A stretch of DNA of 64,000 nt from positions 1 to 64,000 of the forward strand of contig JACCGJ010023351.1 in assembly GCA_013407085.1 (NCBI GenBank), read 5' to 3'. Below the pieces are notes generated by a model. It searched no databases. It had not been told where the DNA came from and was given only the letters and a program-made list of their open reading frames with translations. Shown piece by piece: positions 63,288 to 64,000 of this stretch (positions are counted from its first letter, which is position 1; the number at the start of each line of letters is the position of its first letter). The translations under genes and the position numbers were made by a program. Source of the DNA: Atriophallophorus winterbourni. Taxonomy: Eukaryota; Platyhelminthes; Trematoda; Plagiorchiida; Microphallidae.

Positions 63288-63292
63288 GATAT

Positions 63293-63686
63293 TCAATTGG
63301 ATTTCTGAATGCATGCCAAGTTTTTTGCAATCTCTTTCAAATTAATACACACAAAATGCACTTTTGTTTGCTATAGCCCATCTTTTCCGATATATAATGA
63401 TTAATTAATTAGCAGCAATGTTTACAAATATTTCTTGGCATGTGCCTAGAAAAAATGATCGTGTTTCACTGTCCGCCTTCATGTTGCGGTACCGAAATAC
63501 GCTCAAGCCGAAGGCTTACTTCATATTGATCTATGGACTCTACTTTTCGCCACATAGTTGCTTCAGGTGTCTGAAAAGTATGCTACATGTAAGTAAAGGA
63601 CTCACCCACTTGCAACACATTCCTCGTTGTTGTCAACCATATGAGCATGCCACCTGAAATTTCGCACTCATCAAGTTTTACTATCA
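63293..63686. other. Unassigned
   Basis: Plus ORF 63418-63657 (79 aa) has no recognisable content. Nothing else seen. Confidence 0.4.
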
Positions 63687-64000
63687 TTCAATTACATTAG
63701 ATTTATATAGTCTTAAAAGTATAAAGCACTTCAAAAACTACAGAATAATATTAGAAATAACATTAGCATAGAACACAAATAAGTGGATTTGTTTGCCTAC
63801 TAAGCAGTCCAAGAATCGGTCAAAAATCCAAATGGCAAAAATAGTCTTGGATTGCTGGGATGACAAATTTATATGCATGGTGTTAAGATGTATATAATCA
63901 TTTGATGCACCGCTTAAGGGTCCAAAAACATCAAGACTTCACTTGAACATTTACCGATTTGTTGATATTACAACAATATTGGGTAGATTGTTACAAGTAA
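63687..64000 (-). mobile_element. NLR-B-like 3' end, minus strand, runs off the window
   Basis: AGTCTTAAAAGTATAAAGCACTTC then GGATTTGTTTGCCTACTAAGCAG and ATGCATGGTGTTAAGATGTAT parallel 40155-40360 in the same order. The 3' UTR and last C-terminal codons of a CR1-like element, 5' truncated or continuing beyond 64000. Confidence 0.75.

Larger units (their letters stand above)
60714..63292 (+). mobile_element. Tandem dimer of non-autonomous (internally deleted) Gypsy-like LTR elements
   Basis: Order: target-site GATAC (60714-60718), 5' LTR 60719-60935, internal region 1, remnant LTR 61959-62009, internal region 2, 3' LTR 63071-63287, GATAT (63288-63292). The outer LTRs are both 217 bp and nearly identical. 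The 5-bp flanks differ at one base. Each internal region starts with the same primer-binding-site-like sequence and ends in the same polypurine tract. Neither encodes protease, RT or RNase H. Confidence 0.85.

Noticed and set aside
1..64000. CRISPR arrays, tRNA or rRNA genes, bacterial operons
   Set aside because: No regularly spaced short repeats, no cloverleaf or rRNA-like sequence seen; the content is plainly eukaryotic.

Overview
This is a eukaryotic window with no bacterial-style operons. It is a graveyard of mobile elements. The mix (CR1/Jockey-like and RTE-like non-LTR retrotransposons, Ty3/Gypsy elements, Penelope-like elements with GIY-YIG domains, a Mutator-like transposase, and introns of only 32-62 nt) fits a platyhelminth, most likely a trematode and possibly a cestode. 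This is inferred from element content; no marker gene was found. Nearly all coding sequence belongs to elements and most of it is broken. No tRNA, rRNA or CRISPR was seen.

Labels used here: NLR-A, B, C and D are four groups of CR1/Jockey-like non-LTR retrotransposons separated by eye. RTE is an RTE-like element, PLE a Penelope-like element, MULE a Mutator-like DNA transposon.

Layout. 1-4983: two NLR-A copies head to head in a large inverted repeat, with the N-terminal piece of a Gypsy gag between them. 4984-9218: the rest of that Gypsy element (gag, protease, RT, RNase H, integrase, polypurine tract, 3' LTR). 9265-12480: an RTE scrap cut by an NLR-B copy. 12481-21790: five or six stacked NLR-C/NLR-D copies or pieces. 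22144-24733: a spliced and apparently intact MULE transposase gene with a C-terminal PHD-like finger. 24895-29223: PLE pieces in both orientations, with hammerhead-ribozyme-like cores and an RTE scrap between them. 29224-37290: a long minus-strand NLR-B (ORF1 plus ORF2) interrupted by a plus-strand PLE and by a CR1 3' piece. 37425-40003: another NLR-B. 40500-41450: a truncated minus-strand MULE with a 32-nt intron, beside a 46-bp-arm palindrome. 41695-54170: scattered CR1, RTE and PLE pieces. 54180-60713: AT-rich sequence with no recognisable element and a few unassigned ORFs. 60714-63292: a tandem dimer of internally deleted LTR elements sharing two different remnants of a parent element. 63687-64000: another CR1 3' end.

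The elements do not form a pathway. They record layered insertions: NLR-A into Gypsy gag, PLE and CR1 into NLR-B, RTE between PLE parts. They also record rearrangements (inverted duplication, LTR-LTR dimer). The only gene model that reads through without a lesion is the 22.1-24.7 kb MULE transposase.
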